Origin: Nitratireductor sp.
GTDB lineage: Bacteria > Pseudomonadota > Alphaproteobacteria > Rhizobiales > Rhizobiaceae
Length of the DNA: 64,000 bases
Assembly: GCA_020637805.1 (NCBI GenBank)
Contig: JACKJU010000009.1
Location: forward strand, 62,001-126,000
Direction: 5' to 3'
Within the stretch, counting starts at the first letter, position 1; each line of letters starts with the position of its first letter. The notes beneath the pieces were generated by a model that saw nothing but the letters and a program-made list of their open reading frames with translations, made no database searches and was not told the origin of the DNA. The position numbers and the translations under genes were made by a program. This document shows, one piece after another, positions 24,842 through 34,536 of the stretch.

Positions 24842-26316
24842 GAGAATTCAGCGATCTTGTTCCCGATGCCAGCCATTTCATCGGAGGCAAGTTCATTGCC
24901 GGTGCCGGCGAGGCTGTGCCGGACATCTACCCCGCCACAGGAGAGGCATTCACCGAGGTCAGATGGGCGACGGATGGCGAGATCGAACAGGCAGTCGATG
25001 CTGCCAGATCCGGTTTCGAGACATGGCGCAAGACGCCGCCGGCACAGCGGGCACGCATACTCAATCGTGCAGCGCAGATACTGCGGCAGATGAACGACGA
25101 AATCGGGCGGCTTGAAACGCTCGATACCGGCAAGGCCGTGCAGGAAACCCTTGCCGTGGATGTGGTTTCGGCTGCCGACGCGATCGAGTATTTCGCCGCC
25201 CACGCGGCGACTATTGCTGGTGAACATGTCGGATTTTCCGGCATGGAGGGCGACTGGGGATACACGGTACGGGAGCCGCTTGGCATCTGTCTCGGCATCG
25301 GCGCCTGGAACTATCCGGTACAGATCGCCGCCTGGAAATCGGCCCCGGCGCTTGCCTGCGGCAATGCGATGATCTTCAAGCCAGCCGAGACCACGCCGCT
25401 TTCGGCGTTGAGATTGGCTGAAGCCTATCAGCGTGCCGGCCTGCCCGACGGCGTATTCCAGGTGCTGCAGGGCGATGGGGCGACAGGTGCAAAACTCGTT
25501 TCGCATCCGGCCATTGCCAAGGTATCGCTGACCGGCGAGACCACGACAGGCATGAAAATCATGCGTAGTGCCGCCGAGCGGCTGAAAAAGGTGACGCTGG
25601 AGATGGGCGGAAAATCACCGCTCATCGTGTTTGACGATGCAGATATCGACTCGGCCGTCGGCGGCGCGATGCTCGCCAATTTCTATTCTACCGGCCAGGT
25701 TTGCTCGAACGGAACGCGGGTCTTTGTGCATGAGCGGGTGTTCGACAGTTTCACGGAGAAACTGGTCAGGCGAACCTCGGCGATGGTCATCGGCGATCCC
25801 ATGGACATGGGAACCCAGATGGGGCCGCTGGTTTCCGCCGAACACCACAAGAAGGTGAAGGCCTATCTCGATGCCGCTCCCGGGCAGGGTGAGTGCCTCT
25901 ATAGCGGCGACGCGCCAAGGGTGCAGGGCTTCGAGGGCGGATACTGGGTTTCGCCTGCCATCTACAGGCCACATGACGACAACCAGCCAATCGCGCGAGA
26001 AGAAGTGTTCGGCCCGTTGCTCACGCTGTTCACCTTTGGCGACGAGGACGAGGTTACGGCGCGTGCCAACGATACCGAATATGGCCTGGCGGCCGGTGTC
26101 TACACGAGGGACCTCGCGCGCGGCCATCGCATGATGTCGCGGCTTCAGGCGGGAACCTGCTGGATCAATACATACAACGTGACGCCAGTGGAAATGCCGT
26201 TTGGCGGGCACAAGCTCTCCGGCATCGGGATGGAGAACGGCAAGTGGGCGCTCGATGCCTACAGCCAGATCAAGTCCGTCCATGTGGCGATGAATACCCC
26301 GGAATATCCGTACTGA
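24838..26316 (+). CDS. betB: Betaine aldehyde dehydrogenase
   Basis: 492 residues. The catalytic Cys is in FYSTGQVCSNGTRVFV and the general-base Glu in LEMGGKSPLIV; the N-terminal SHFIGGKFIAG and IGAWNYPVQIAAWK are typical. It oxidises betaine aldehyde to glycine betaine with NAD(P)+. The start is a TTG at 24838: there is no in-frame ATG or GTG before residue 80, and GGAG lies upstream. The TTGA overlap with the betI stop suggests translational coupling. Confidence 0.93.
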   Translation: MREFSDLVPDASHFIGGKFIAGAGEAVPDIYPATGEAFTEVRWATDGEIEQAVDAARSGFETWRKTPPAQRARILNRAAQILRQMNDEIGRLETLDTGKAVQETLAVDVVSAADAIEYFAAHAATIAGEHVGFSGMEGDWGYTVREPLGICLGIGAWNYPVQIAAWKSAPALACGNAMIFKPAETTPLSALRLAEAYQRAGLPDGVFQVLQGDGATGAKLVSHPAIAKVSLTGETTTGMKIMRSAAERLKKVTLEMGGKSPLIVFDDADIDSAVGGAMLANFYSTGQVCSNGTRVFVHERVFDSFTEKLVRRTSAMVIGDPMDMGTQMGPLVSAEHHKKVKAYLDAAPGQGECLYSGDAPRVQGFEGGYWVSPAIYRPHDDNQPIAREEVFGPLLTLFTFGDEDEVTARANDTEYGLAAGVYTRDLARGHRMMSRLQAGTCWINTYNVTPVEMPFGGHKLSGIGMENGKWALDAYSQIKSVHVAMNTPEYPY

Positions 26317-26327
26317 GGTGAATGCAG

Positions 26328-28007
26328 ATGTCGGGCGGCAATGTAGCAATTCATGATGTGGAAGCCGACTACGTGATCGTCGGCTCCGGTTCAGCTGGTT
26401 CCGCACTGGCACACCGGTTGGGCGAGGATGGCAAGAACAGGGTAATCGTCATCGAGTATGGCGGCAGCGACTTCGGTCCGCTGATCCAGATGCCCGCCGC
26501 GCTGTCCTATCCCATGAACATGAAGACCTATGACTGGGGATTTCGTTCCGAGCCCGAGCCAAATCTCAACAACCGGCGCATGGCAACACCGCGCGGCAAG
26601 GTGATTGGCGGCTCGTCCTCGATCAACGGCATGGTCTATGTTCGCGGACACGCGGGTGATTTCGATACCTGGGAAGACATGGGTGCCGCTGGCTGGGGTT
26701 ACGCCGATGTGGCTCCCTATTTCCGGCGGATGGAAACCGCCCATGGCGGAGAAGACGGCGTCCGGGGCAATTCGGGGCCGCTGCATGTTACCCGTTCGCC
26801 CCTGGACAACCCGCTCTTCGAGACGTTCATCAAGGCCGGTGGCCAGGCGGGTTTCGAACTGACTTCCGACTACAACGGCACGAAGCAGGAAGGCTTTGCC
26901 GTCATGGAGCGCACGATCCACGAGGGAGAGCGCTTTTCCGCGGCCAAGGCCTATCTGAAACCTGCAGTGAAACGCGGCAATGTGCATGTGTTGCGCGGAT
27001 TTGCGCGAAAGGTCGTCATGGACGGGAACCGCGCCACGGGCGTAGAGATTTCCCGCGGCGAACATGTCGAGGTTATTCGAGCGCGCAAGGAGGTCATCCT
27101 TGCTACCTCCTCGATCAACACGCCGAAACTGCTCATGCTTTCAGGGGTTGGTCCGGCAGAGCATCTTCGCGACAGGGGTATTTCCGTCGTGACAGACAGG
27201 CCGGGCGTGGGCGCCAACCTGCAGGATCACCTGGAAGTCTACGTGCAGCAGAAATGCCTGCAGCCGGTAACGCTCTATTCGCGGCTCAACCTGTTTTCGA
27301 AGGCGCTGATTGGCGCTGAATGGATGCTGTTCAGGACCGGTGACGGCGCGACCAACCATTTCGGTGCCGTTGCCTTTGTGCGCTCGAAACCCGGTGTCAA
27401 CTATCCTGACATACAGTTTCATTTCCTGCCCGTGGCGATACGCTACGACGGCAAGGTGGCGGCAAAATCCCATGGTTTCCAGGCGCATGTTGGGCCGATG
27501 CGTTCCAAATCGCGCGGATCCGTTACACTGGCCTCTTCCGACCCGTTCGATGCGCCGCATATCCGGTTCAACTACATGAGCGCTGCCGATGACTGGTCCG
27601 ATTTCCGGCATTGCATACGCCTCACGCGCGAAATATTCGCCCAGCCTGCCTTCGAACCTTATGCAGGCGAGGAAATCCAGCCGGGCAGCCATGTGCAGTC
27701 GGACGATGAAATCGATGCCTTCATCCGGGAGCATGCGGAAAGTGCCTATCATCCGTGCGGTACGGCACGGATGGGCAGGGCGGATGACCGCCATGCAGTG
27801 GTCGATCCAGAATGCCGCGTAATCGGCACTGAGAACCTTCGCGTGGCCGACAGCTCGATCTTTCCGCAGATCACCAACGGCAACCTGAATGCACCGTCGA
27901 TCATGGTCGGCGAGAAAGCGGCCGACCACATACTTGGCAAGCCAATGCTGGCGCGTCTCAATCACGAGCCATGGATCAATCCGCGTTGGGAAACCAGCGA
28001 CAGGTAG
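26328..28007 (+). CDS. betA: Choline dehydrogenase
   Basis: 559 residues of the GMC oxidoreductase family. The FAD-binding motif is VIVGSGSAGSALAHRLGE, followed by GGSSSINGMVYVRG, and the C-terminal catalytic region has SAYHPCGTARMG and NGNLNAPSIMVGEKAAD. It oxidises choline to betaine aldehyde at the membrane. Two ATGs (26322 and 26328) follow GAGGTG; the second has proper spacing of seven bases, so I chose it. It lies directly after betB and ends the bet operon. Confidence 0.93.
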   Translation: MSGGNVAIHDVEADYVIVGSGSAGSALAHRLGEDGKNRVIVIEYGGSDFGPLIQMPAALSYPMNMKTYDWGFRSEPEPNLNNRRMATPRGKVIGGSSSINGMVYVRGHAGDFDTWEDMGAAGWGYADVAPYFRRMETAHGGEDGVRGNSGPLHVTRSPLDNPLFETFIKAGGQAGFELTSDYNGTKQEGFAVMERTIHEGERFSAAKAYLKPAVKRGNVHVLRGFARKVVMDGNRATGVEISRGEHVEVIRARKEVILATSSINTPKLLMLSGVGPAEHLRDRGISVVTDRPGVGANLQDHLEVYVQQKCLQPVTLYSRLNLFSKALIGAEWMLFRTGDGATNHFGAVAFVRSKPGVNYPDIQFHFLPVAIRYDGKVAAKSHGFQAHVGPMRSKSRGSVTLASSDPFDAPHIRFNYMSAADDWSDFRHCIRLTREIFAQPAFEPYAGEEIQPGSHVQSDDEIDAFIREHAESAYHPCGTARMGRADDRHAVVDPECRVIGTENLRVADSSIFPQITNGNLNAPSIMVGEKAADHILGKPMLARLNHEPWINPRWETSDR

Positions 28008-28267
28008 CGCCTGGTTTTGCAGAGCCTTTGAATACGTGCTGTTGCAGCGCTGCATCAGCCAGTCAATCTGTTGTGATGCCTATTGAATGGCAGCATGTGG
28101 TTCGACTACCCTAGTCAAATCCCCTTTCCGGAGGAATCGGTCTCGCCGGGACCGGTGAGGACAGCCATGCGGCGGTGGGGAAAGAGTTCCGGCAATCCCT
28201 GCCGGGTTCAATCCGTTTCACGAGTGGTATCCTTCGATGCCGCCATGTTGAAAAGGGGAAGTTCTTT

Positions 28268-30337
28268 ATGAAACCTGAGATTCGACGCACCGGAATTTTG
28301 CGCGGAGTGCTGGCGCTGGCACTTTCGGCATCCATGCTGTCGGCAGTGGATACGTCTCCCGCCCATGCCGAACGGCGCAATCTGCTCGAACAATGGTTTC
28401 CCAATGCAAAGGTCAGGAAGAACGGCAGAAGGCCGCTCATCGAACTTTTCGACCGGAACAGGAACCAGAGACAGCAGATCGAGCCGGAGCAGCAACGCGT
28501 AGCCGCGCCGATCAAGAAGGTTACCGGTCCCAGCTACTACAGCTACAAGACCGAGGGTCTTGCCACGCTCAAGCTTGCAGGCGTGATCGCCGCGCTCGAT
28601 GCGATCACTGACAGAATACCGGCATCCGGACCTGCTGACGGTACCGGGGAACCCGCAGATGCCATCCAACCCGTTGACGGCGGTGCCGCTCCGAAGATCG
28701 GCGACAAGGCCGAACTCGGCAATGGCGCGGCGGGCGACCGCGGGATTGATCCTCTCAGCACAGGCAGTGTAGACGGCCAGCCCTGGCTGACGTCGCAGGC
28801 GCTTGAAAACCTGAGCCTCGAAGCCGAGGCCGGTATCGCCAAGGCTGTTACCGATCACTACGCTGCCAACCCGAAATACCTCTGGGTGACGCCTGGCATG
28901 AAACCCAATGCCAAGGCGAGGGGCCTGCTCCGCTATCTGGCGGATGCGGGCAAATACGGGCTTGATCCGGCAGATTACGACGTTGGCGAAAGTGCCGATG
29001 CCGAGGGCAGCACATTCGGCGCCCAGCAGGCTGCGCGCTTCGAGTTCCTGCTCTCCATTGCCGCTGTGCGCTATGCCGCCGATGCCGACAAGGGCCGGGT
29101 CGACCCGAACAAGATCAGTGGCTATCACGATTTTCCGAAGTGGTCGCGCGACTATTCCGGCTACATGAAACAGATCGCGCAGGCCAATGTTCCCGTGCTG
29201 GCACTTGCGAAACTGCAGCCGTCTCATCCGCGCTTTGCCGCTCTGGTGAACGAACTCGCCGAACTGGAAGGCAGCGCCAATGCGGATACGCCGGAGCCAC
29301 CTGCTGCCGGCACGTTCATCAAGCCCGGCCAGACCAGTGAGGAATTGCCGAAGGTAATTGCGGGGATTGCCTGGAAATCTTCGAACGAGTTCAAGGTCAA
29401 CCATGCCATGGTTTTCGCCGCGGCTGCGACCACGACCGTCTACGACGAGCCGGTCGTTGAAATGGTCCGCGATTTCCAGAAGGAACACGGTCTCAAGCCT
29501 GACGGTATCGTCGGACGCAATACGCTTGCCAAACTGACTGTGGTCAGCGATGCCGCCAAGGCCGAAAAAGTTCGCCTTGCGATGGAGCGCCTGCGCTGGC
29601 ATCCCGACAATTTCGGTTCGACCCATGTCTTCATCAACCAGGCTGCCTACCAGGCCAGCTACGTCGTCAACAATCACGATCAGCTTTCCATGCGCGTGAT
29701 CGTCGGCAAGCCTTCAAACCAGACCACGTTTTTCCACGACACGATCGAACTTGTCGAGTTCAACCCGTATTGGAATGTTCCACGGTCGATCCTGGTGAAC
29801 GAGATGCTAGGCAGCGTTCGCAGCGACCCGGGTTACTTCGAGGCGCGCGGCTACGAGGTCGTCAGTCATGGCGGCGGCGTGGTGAGCGGGTACTCGGTGG
29901 ACTGGTGGTCAGAAGACGCATCGAAGAAGTACTACGTGCGGCAGAAGCCGGGCGCAAAGAATGCGCTTGGTGAACTCAAGATCCTGTTCCCGAACAAGCA
30001 CGACATCTACATGCACGACACGCCTTCGCGGGGTCTGTTCCAGCGGTCGGCGCGTGCGCTCAGCCATGGATGCGTGCGTCTCTCCGATCCGCGAGCCATG
30101 GCAGCCGCCGTGCTCGGAACGTCGAAGGACAAGATCGGGAACTATATTGCCGGCGGACAGAACCAGTCGATTGCTGTCAAGAACAAGATCCCTGTCTATG
30201 TTTCCTATTTCACGGCATGGCCGGACGAAGACGGTACGGTTCGTTACTATGGCGACATCTACGGACGCGACGGCTATCTCGAAAAGGCCATGGAGAAGAC
30301 GAGCGAATTGAGGAAACAGGCCTTGGCTTCCGGCTAA
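28268..30337 (+). CDS. L,D-transpeptidase, YcbB/LdtD type
   Basis: 689 residues from ATG 28268, with GGGGAAG upstream; the frame opens at 28175 without support. A signal peptide (ILRGVLALALSASMLSAVD ... AHA) leads to a low-complexity linker, a scaffold domain (about 200-360), a peptidoglycan-binding repeat (VVEMVRDFQKEHGLKPDGIV) and a YkuD domain with the catalytic Cys in LSHGCVRLSDP. It forms 3-3 crosslinks in the periplasmic murein of Gram-negatives. It stands alone with 260 bases upstream. Length matches long YcbB proteins of Rhizobiales. Confidence 0.9.
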   Translation: MKPEIRRTGILRGVLALALSASMLSAVDTSPAHAERRNLLEQWFPNAKVRKNGRRPLIELFDRNRNQRQQIEPEQQRVAAPIKKVTGPSYYSYKTEGLATLKLAGVIAALDAITDRIPASGPADGTGEPADAIQPVDGGAAPKIGDKAELGNGAAGDRGIDPLSTGSVDGQPWLTSQALENLSLEAEAGIAKAVTDHYAANPKYLWVTPGMKPNAKARGLLRYLADAGKYGLDPADYDVGESADAEGSTFGAQQAARFEFLLSIAAVRYAADADKGRVDPNKISGYHDFPKWSRDYSGYMKQIAQANVPVLALAKLQPSHPRFAALVNELAELEGSANADTPEPPAAGTFIKPGQTSEELPKVIAGIAWKSSNEFKVNHAMVFAAAATTTVYDEPVVEMVRDFQKEHGLKPDGIVGRNTLAKLTVVSDAAKAEKVRLAMERLRWHPDNFGSTHVFINQAAYQASYVVNNHDQLSMRVIVGKPSNQTTFFHDTIELVEFNPYWNVPRSILVNEMLGSVRSDPGYFEARGYEVVSHGGGVVSGYSVDWWSEDASKKYYVRQKPGAKNALGELKILFPNKHDIYMHDTPSRGLFQRSARALSHGCVRLSDPRAMAAAVLGTSKDKIGNYIAGGQNQSIAVKNKIPVYVSYFTAWPDEDGTVRYYGDIYGRDGYLEKAMEKTSELRKQALASG

Positions 30338-30381
30338 CCTGGCCGAGTGTTCTCGACCCCTCTATTGGTCGCGTTTTGCTG

Positions 30382-30398
30382 CTTCGCCTGCGGCGAAG
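30382..30398 (+). terminator. Short GC hairpin after the L,D-transpeptidase gene
   Basis: CTTCGCC and GGCGAAG form a 7-bp perfect stem with a TGC loop, 45 bases after the stop. It is not followed by a T run, so it may be a terminator core, a processing site or a chance structure. Confidence 0.4.
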
Positions 30399-30483
30399 GC
30401 GATACGTTGAACCTTGCGTTGAATTCGACTATTCCGTTTCTGGAAACCGGATGGCGCGAAATGTCTTCGGGGCTGGAGACTGA

Positions 30484-31575
30484 ATGCTCAAGGGCATCAC
30501 CATCATCGAGGTTGAGGGACTGGGTCCTGCTCCGTTTGCGGGCATGATGCTGGCCGATCTCGGCGCCGATGTCATCGTCGTCAATCGCAAGGGAGCAGGT
30601 GGTGCGGTGGTGCCTGACGGCTCCGTGCTTGACCGGGGCAAGCGGTCCATCGAACTCGATCTCAAGAACGCAGAAGACATCCTCATCTTTCGCAGGCTCG
30701 TTGCCCGCGCCGATGCGGTGATCGAGGGATTTCGCCCGGGTGTGATGGAGCGTCTCGGCATAGGGCCGGACGATTGCCGGGAGATCAATCCGTCGCTGGT
30801 GTTCGGGCGCATGACGGGCTGGGGACAGGACGGACCGCTTTCACATTCCGCTGGGCATGACCTGAACTACATAAGTCTCTCTGGTGCGGCACATTATGCC
30901 TCGCCCGCAGGTGAGCCGCCCTACACCCCTCCCACGCTTGTCGGCGATATCGGCGGTGGTGCGCTCTATCTGGTTGTTGGTATCCTGGCAGGTATCCTGC
31001 GCGCACGCGAAACTGGCAAGGGAAGCGTGGTCGATGCGGCAATCGTGGACGGCTCGGCAAACATGATGAACCTGCTGATGGCGCTCAAACAGGCCGGGGG
31101 TCTTGCCGAGCGCAGGGGAGAGAGCCTGCTCGACGGGCCACATTGGAGCCGTTCCTATCGCTGCGCCTGCGGTCGATACATCTCGGTTCAGGCACTCGAA
31201 CCGAAGTTCTATGCTGTCTTTCTTGAAAGGTTGGGCCTGTCGGACGATCCGGACATGGCCTCCCAGCACGACAAGTCATCATGGCCCGCGCAGACTGCGA
31301 AGCTGACATCGATACTTGGCGGCAACACACGCGAACACTGGACGCGGGTATTCGAGGGAACGGATGCCTGCGTTGCGCCGGTTCTTTCGCCGGCCGAATC
31401 AGCAGACCACCCGCAGATGAAAAGCCGTGGCGTGTGGCACACGGAAGATGTTCCGATGCAGGCGGCTGCCGCTCCGCGTTTTCCGGGAGCGATGGAGTGG
31501 ACGCTGCGCGAAAGCCCGAGGCGCGGCCAGCACACAGGCGAAATTCTCGATTGGCTTGAAACCGGTGAGGTGTAG
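30484..31575 (+). CDS. CaiB/BaiF family CoA transferase or acyl-CoA racemase
   Basis: 363 residues. MLADLGADVIVVNRKG and LDRGKRSIELDLKN are N-terminal family motifs, and the conserved Asp is in AGHDLNYISLSG. Closest by layout to alpha-methylacyl-CoA racemase, which interconverts (R)- and (S)-2-methylacyl-CoA; family III CoA transferases look alike, so the reaction remains open. It is followed after 5 bases by an acyl-CoA synthetase, indicating a two-gene unit that activates and then rearranges or transfers a branched acid. Confidence 0.85.
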   Translation: MLKGITIIEVEGLGPAPFAGMMLADLGADVIVVNRKGAGGAVVPDGSVLDRGKRSIELDLKNAEDILIFRRLVARADAVIEGFRPGVMERLGIGPDDCREINPSLVFGRMTGWGQDGPLSHSAGHDLNYISLSGAAHYASPAGEPPYTPPTLVGDIGGGALYLVVGILAGILRARETGKGSVVDAAIVDGSANMMNLLMALKQAGGLAERRGESLLDGPHWSRSYRCACGRYISVQALEPKFYAVFLERLGLSDDPDMASQHDKSSWPAQTAKLTSILGGNTREHWTRVFEGTDACVAPVLSPAESADHPQMKSRGVWHTEDVPMQAAAAPRFPGAMEWTLRESPRRGQHTGEILDWLETGEV

Positions 31576-31580
31576 GCAAG

Positions 31581-33224
31581 ATGCGTGACGATCCCGCTTT
31601 CGTACCCGGCAGGAGTTACGAGGAAATTCGAGAAGCTTTCCGCTGGAACATTCCAGCGGACTACAACATCGCCCGCGATTGCTGCGATGCATGGACCGAA
31701 TCCGATCCTGACCGGGTTGCGCTGATACGCTGGCAGCCACAGGGCAAGCCGGAGAAAACGACCTATGGCGAACTGGGTTCGCTTTCCAGCCGGTTTGCCA
31801 ACGGTCTTGCCGGACTTGGTGCGAAGGAAGGTGATCGCGTTGCGATCATCCTGCCGCAATCCCTGGAAGCAGCAGTTGCACACATTGCGATCTACAAGTC
31901 GGCAATGATCGCGGTTCCGCTTGCGCGACTGTTTGCAGCCGATGCGCTGGAATACCGTTTGCAGCGGGCCGGTGTGTCGATCGCGATTACCGATATGGAC
32001 GGTGCAGCAAAGATTGCATCCATTCGCGAAAACCTGCCCGATCTGAAACATGTCATCGTTGTTGGTGAAGACGACGCAGGAGATGTCGCATTCGATGCGC
32101 TGCTTTCCGCTGGCAAGGAATTCACGCCAAGGGACACGACGCCGGATACACCTGCGCTCATCATTTTCACATCCGGGACAACGGGGCCTCCCAAGGGCGC
32201 GCTGCACGGCCATCGTGTCGTTCCGGGTCATCTGCCGGGGGTGCGGGCGCCGCATGAATTCATGCCGCAGGAGGGTGACATTGCCTGGACACCTGCAGAC
32301 TGGGCGTGGGCAGGCGGGCTACTCAACATGCTGCTTACCTGTCTTTCAATGGGTGTGCCGGTGGTCTACGGCCTCAACCGTTTCGACCCCGAAACAGCAT
32401 TGCGCCTGATGGCAGAAACCGGTGTGACCAACGCGTTCATTCCGCCGACGGCATTGCGCCTGATGAGGGGCATGCAAAACCTGGCCGGCAGGCATGACCT
32501 TAAACTGCGAGCCATCGGTACAGGCGGCGAAAGCCTTGGCGCGGAAACCCATCAATGGGCGGAACGCGAACTCGGCCTGCGTGTGAACGAATTCTACGGC
32601 CAGACCGAATGCAATCTCGTTCTTTCGTGCTTTGGAGCTGCAGGGGTCATGCGGGCAGGCTCGATGGGCAAACCGGTTCCCGGACACGAGGTCGCGGTGA
32701 TCGACGAACAGGGCAATGTCTGCGCGCCCGAAGAACGCGGCGAGGTAGCAATCAGACGGCCTGATCCGGTGATGTTCCTCGGCTACTGGGAGAATGAAAA
32801 AGCCACCCGCGAGAAATTTCGTGGCGACTGGCTGCTGACCGGCGATCAGGCGATCGTTGATAGCGACGGCTACTTCCATTTCGTGGGCCGAGACGACGAC
32901 ATCATCAACGTCTCCGGCTACAGGGTGGGGCCGGGCGAAATCGAGGACTGCCTGATCTCGCACCCGGCTGTTCAGCTTGCCGCCGCTGTTGGCAAACCCG
33001 ATGCGGTCAAGGGTGAGGTCGTAAAGGCCTATGTGAAGCTGGCACCTGAGGCGGCCGCCTCCGCCGAGTTGGCGGACGAAATCGGCAAGCATGTGAAGTC
33101 GCGGCTTGCCGCGAACATCTATCCGCGTGAAATCGAGTTCGTGGACGAGATACCCCTGACCACCACTGGCAAGGTTATCCGGCGGCATTTCAGGGAATTG
33201 GCACGGCAGGAAGCCGCAACCTGA
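31581..33224 (+). CDS. AMP-forming acyl-CoA synthetase
   Basis: 547 residues of the adenylate-forming family. The phosphate loop is IFTSGTTGPPKGALHGH, followed by FYGQTECNLVLS, GDWLLTGDQAIVDSDGYFHF, VGRDDDIINVSGYRVGPGE and the C-terminal catalytic Lys in TTTGKVIRRHF. The overall form is that of medium-chain or branched acyl-CoA ligases rather than acetyl-CoA synthetase (shorter, no long N-terminal extension). It forms an operon with the CaiB-type gene. The acid used is not known. Confidence 0.88.
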   Translation: MRDDPAFVPGRSYEEIREAFRWNIPADYNIARDCCDAWTESDPDRVALIRWQPQGKPEKTTYGELGSLSSRFANGLAGLGAKEGDRVAIILPQSLEAAVAHIAIYKSAMIAVPLARLFAADALEYRLQRAGVSIAITDMDGAAKIASIRENLPDLKHVIVVGEDDAGDVAFDALLSAGKEFTPRDTTPDTPALIIFTSGTTGPPKGALHGHRVVPGHLPGVRAPHEFMPQEGDIAWTPADWAWAGGLLNMLLTCLSMGVPVVYGLNRFDPETALRLMAETGVTNAFIPPTALRLMRGMQNLAGRHDLKLRAIGTGGESLGAETHQWAERELGLRVNEFYGQTECNLVLSCFGAAGVMRAGSMGKPVPGHEVAVIDEQGNVCAPEERGEVAIRRPDPVMFLGYWENEKATREKFRGDWLLTGDQAIVDSDGYFHFVGRDDDIINVSGYRVGPGEIEDCLISHPAVQLAAAVGKPDAVKGEVVKAYVKLAPEAAASAELADEIGKHVKSRLAANIYPREIEFVDEIPLTTTGKVIRRHFRELARQEAAT

Positions 33225-33297
33225 TCCTGGCAGGAGCAGATTGGGAGGCAGGATCTCCCGGTGTGGATGGCGTTGCCTTCGCAGATGCCCGGCGGCT

Positions 33298-34536
33298 TCA
33301 GCTGCGCACGAAGAAGTCGCGCATTCTTTCGACGATTCCGGGCCCGCTTCCCGGCCTTGCCAGGGAATTGGCTACCTCAGGCGTTGCCGCAAGCGCCAGG
33401 CGGACCTGCTCGACGCTGCCAGGACAGATGCCTGACAGTCCCGGGACAGAGATACCGGGCCAGGATACTCGCTCGAAATCCGGCTCAGAAGCGACTTCGC
33501 CGGTCACGGCATCGATCAGGACCAGGTCCGGCCTGAACATTCGATACCTCTGCGATACCGCAAGTTTCCAGGCAAACCATGAGCCGCCCGAGCGCAGCAT
33601 GACGAGGCTGGCGACGGCGCGACCGCTGACGCGAAGCGTGAAAATCTCGCAACGGCCCTGCTGAGCCATTCCGTAGACAGTCTGGCGGGCAAACGCCGCC
33701 ATCTTCTTAAGCCGGTGGAGCGGAAGCGTGGAACCCATCGTCCGGTTGGAGGATTCGAGCAGGAGAAATTCCTCGTAGCGGAGCAGGACATCAAGCGGGT
33801 TGCCTGCGCGCTCGTAATCCGTCTCACCCATGCCGTCCAGTTCGCGGCGATGGGCCATGAGCCTGCCTGTGTCGGATTTGCCGGGTCCGGCAACATCAAG
33901 GCGGCCTATGGACTGCATCCGGCCTGCAGGTTGGGCAACCACGGTGAAGCCGTGAAATCCGCCCTGCCAGGCGAGACGGGTAAGGCAGGAGCCGGCATTC
34001 AGAAATGGAAAGCGGAGCGGTGGCAGACCGTTCGAGAATGCCACGCGGCACAATTCCGCAAAGCTGGAAAGGAAGTCTTCAGTATCCTCTCCAAGGAGAA
34101 GCGGATCGGTAAGGGGTATCAGCGGCGACGATACCGCTTCAAGGTATGGATGATCGAGGTATCCCGAACCATGCTGAGTGACGGGCAGCATGAACCTTGC
34201 CTTGTCCTCGCCGCCGATAGTCTCCCAGACCACGAGCAGGCGCGTATCGCCTGGAAAAGAGCGATGCATTCCGGCCGCGAGGCAAAGCGGATGATAAAAC
34301 GGGTTCGAGTTTTCTGTATCGAGGGCAAGTCTGCCGAGCGGCTCGGATAGAGTCTCAATGGCTGCGAGAGGGTACAGGAGCATGCGCCAGTTCGAACCAT
34401 CCAGACCGGCTTTCTGAGCCAGAAGCTCGCCATCCAGACCGTCGGAAACGCTGCTCTGGAGGTCGAGGCCTGCAGGCCAGCCGGACCCCGGCTCGAGCGG
34501 AAAGCCGCCAGGTTCGCTTTTCCTGCGGTTGATCAT
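33298..34536 (-). CDS. GNAT-fold acetyltransferase, CelD/BcsL-like
   Basis: 412 residues. The C-terminal half (about residues 200-370) has the pattern of the GNAT_6 / CelD-like fold seen in exopolysaccharide and cellulose-associated acyltransferases: LKKMAAFARQTVYGMAQQ, then FTLRVSGRAVASLVMLRSGG and FAWKLAVSQRYRMFRPDLVL. The N-terminal half is divergent. It overlaps the stop of the upstream flippase by 4 bases, which ties it to polysaccharide export. It would acylate a glycan or lipid-linked intermediate in the cytoplasm, but this is inference. Confidence 0.65.
   Translation of the reverse strand: MINRRKSEPGGFPLEPGSGWPAGLDLQSSVSDGLDGELLAQKAGLDGSNWRMLLYPLAAIETLSEPLGRLALDTENSNPFYHPLCLAAGMHRSFPGDTRLLVVWETIGGEDKARFMLPVTQHGSGYLDHPYLEAVSSPLIPLTDPLLLGEDTEDFLSSFAELCRVAFSNGLPPLRFPFLNAGSCLTRLAWQGGFHGFTVVAQPAGRMQSIGRLDVAGPGKSDTGRLMAHRRELDGMGETDYERAGNPLDVLLRYEEFLLLESSNRTMGSTLPLHRLKKMAAFARQTVYGMAQQGRCEIFTLRVSGRAVASLVMLRSGGSWFAWKLAVSQRYRMFRPDLVLIDAVTGEVASEPDFERVSWPGISVPGLSGICPGSVEQVRLALAATPEVANSLARPGSGPGIVERMRDFFVRS

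Noticed and set aside
28208..29677. A 489-residue open frame antisense to the L,D-transpeptidase gene
   Set aside because: The plus strand encodes a full-length transpeptidase with signal peptide and catalytic motif. The antisense frame has no domain pattern.
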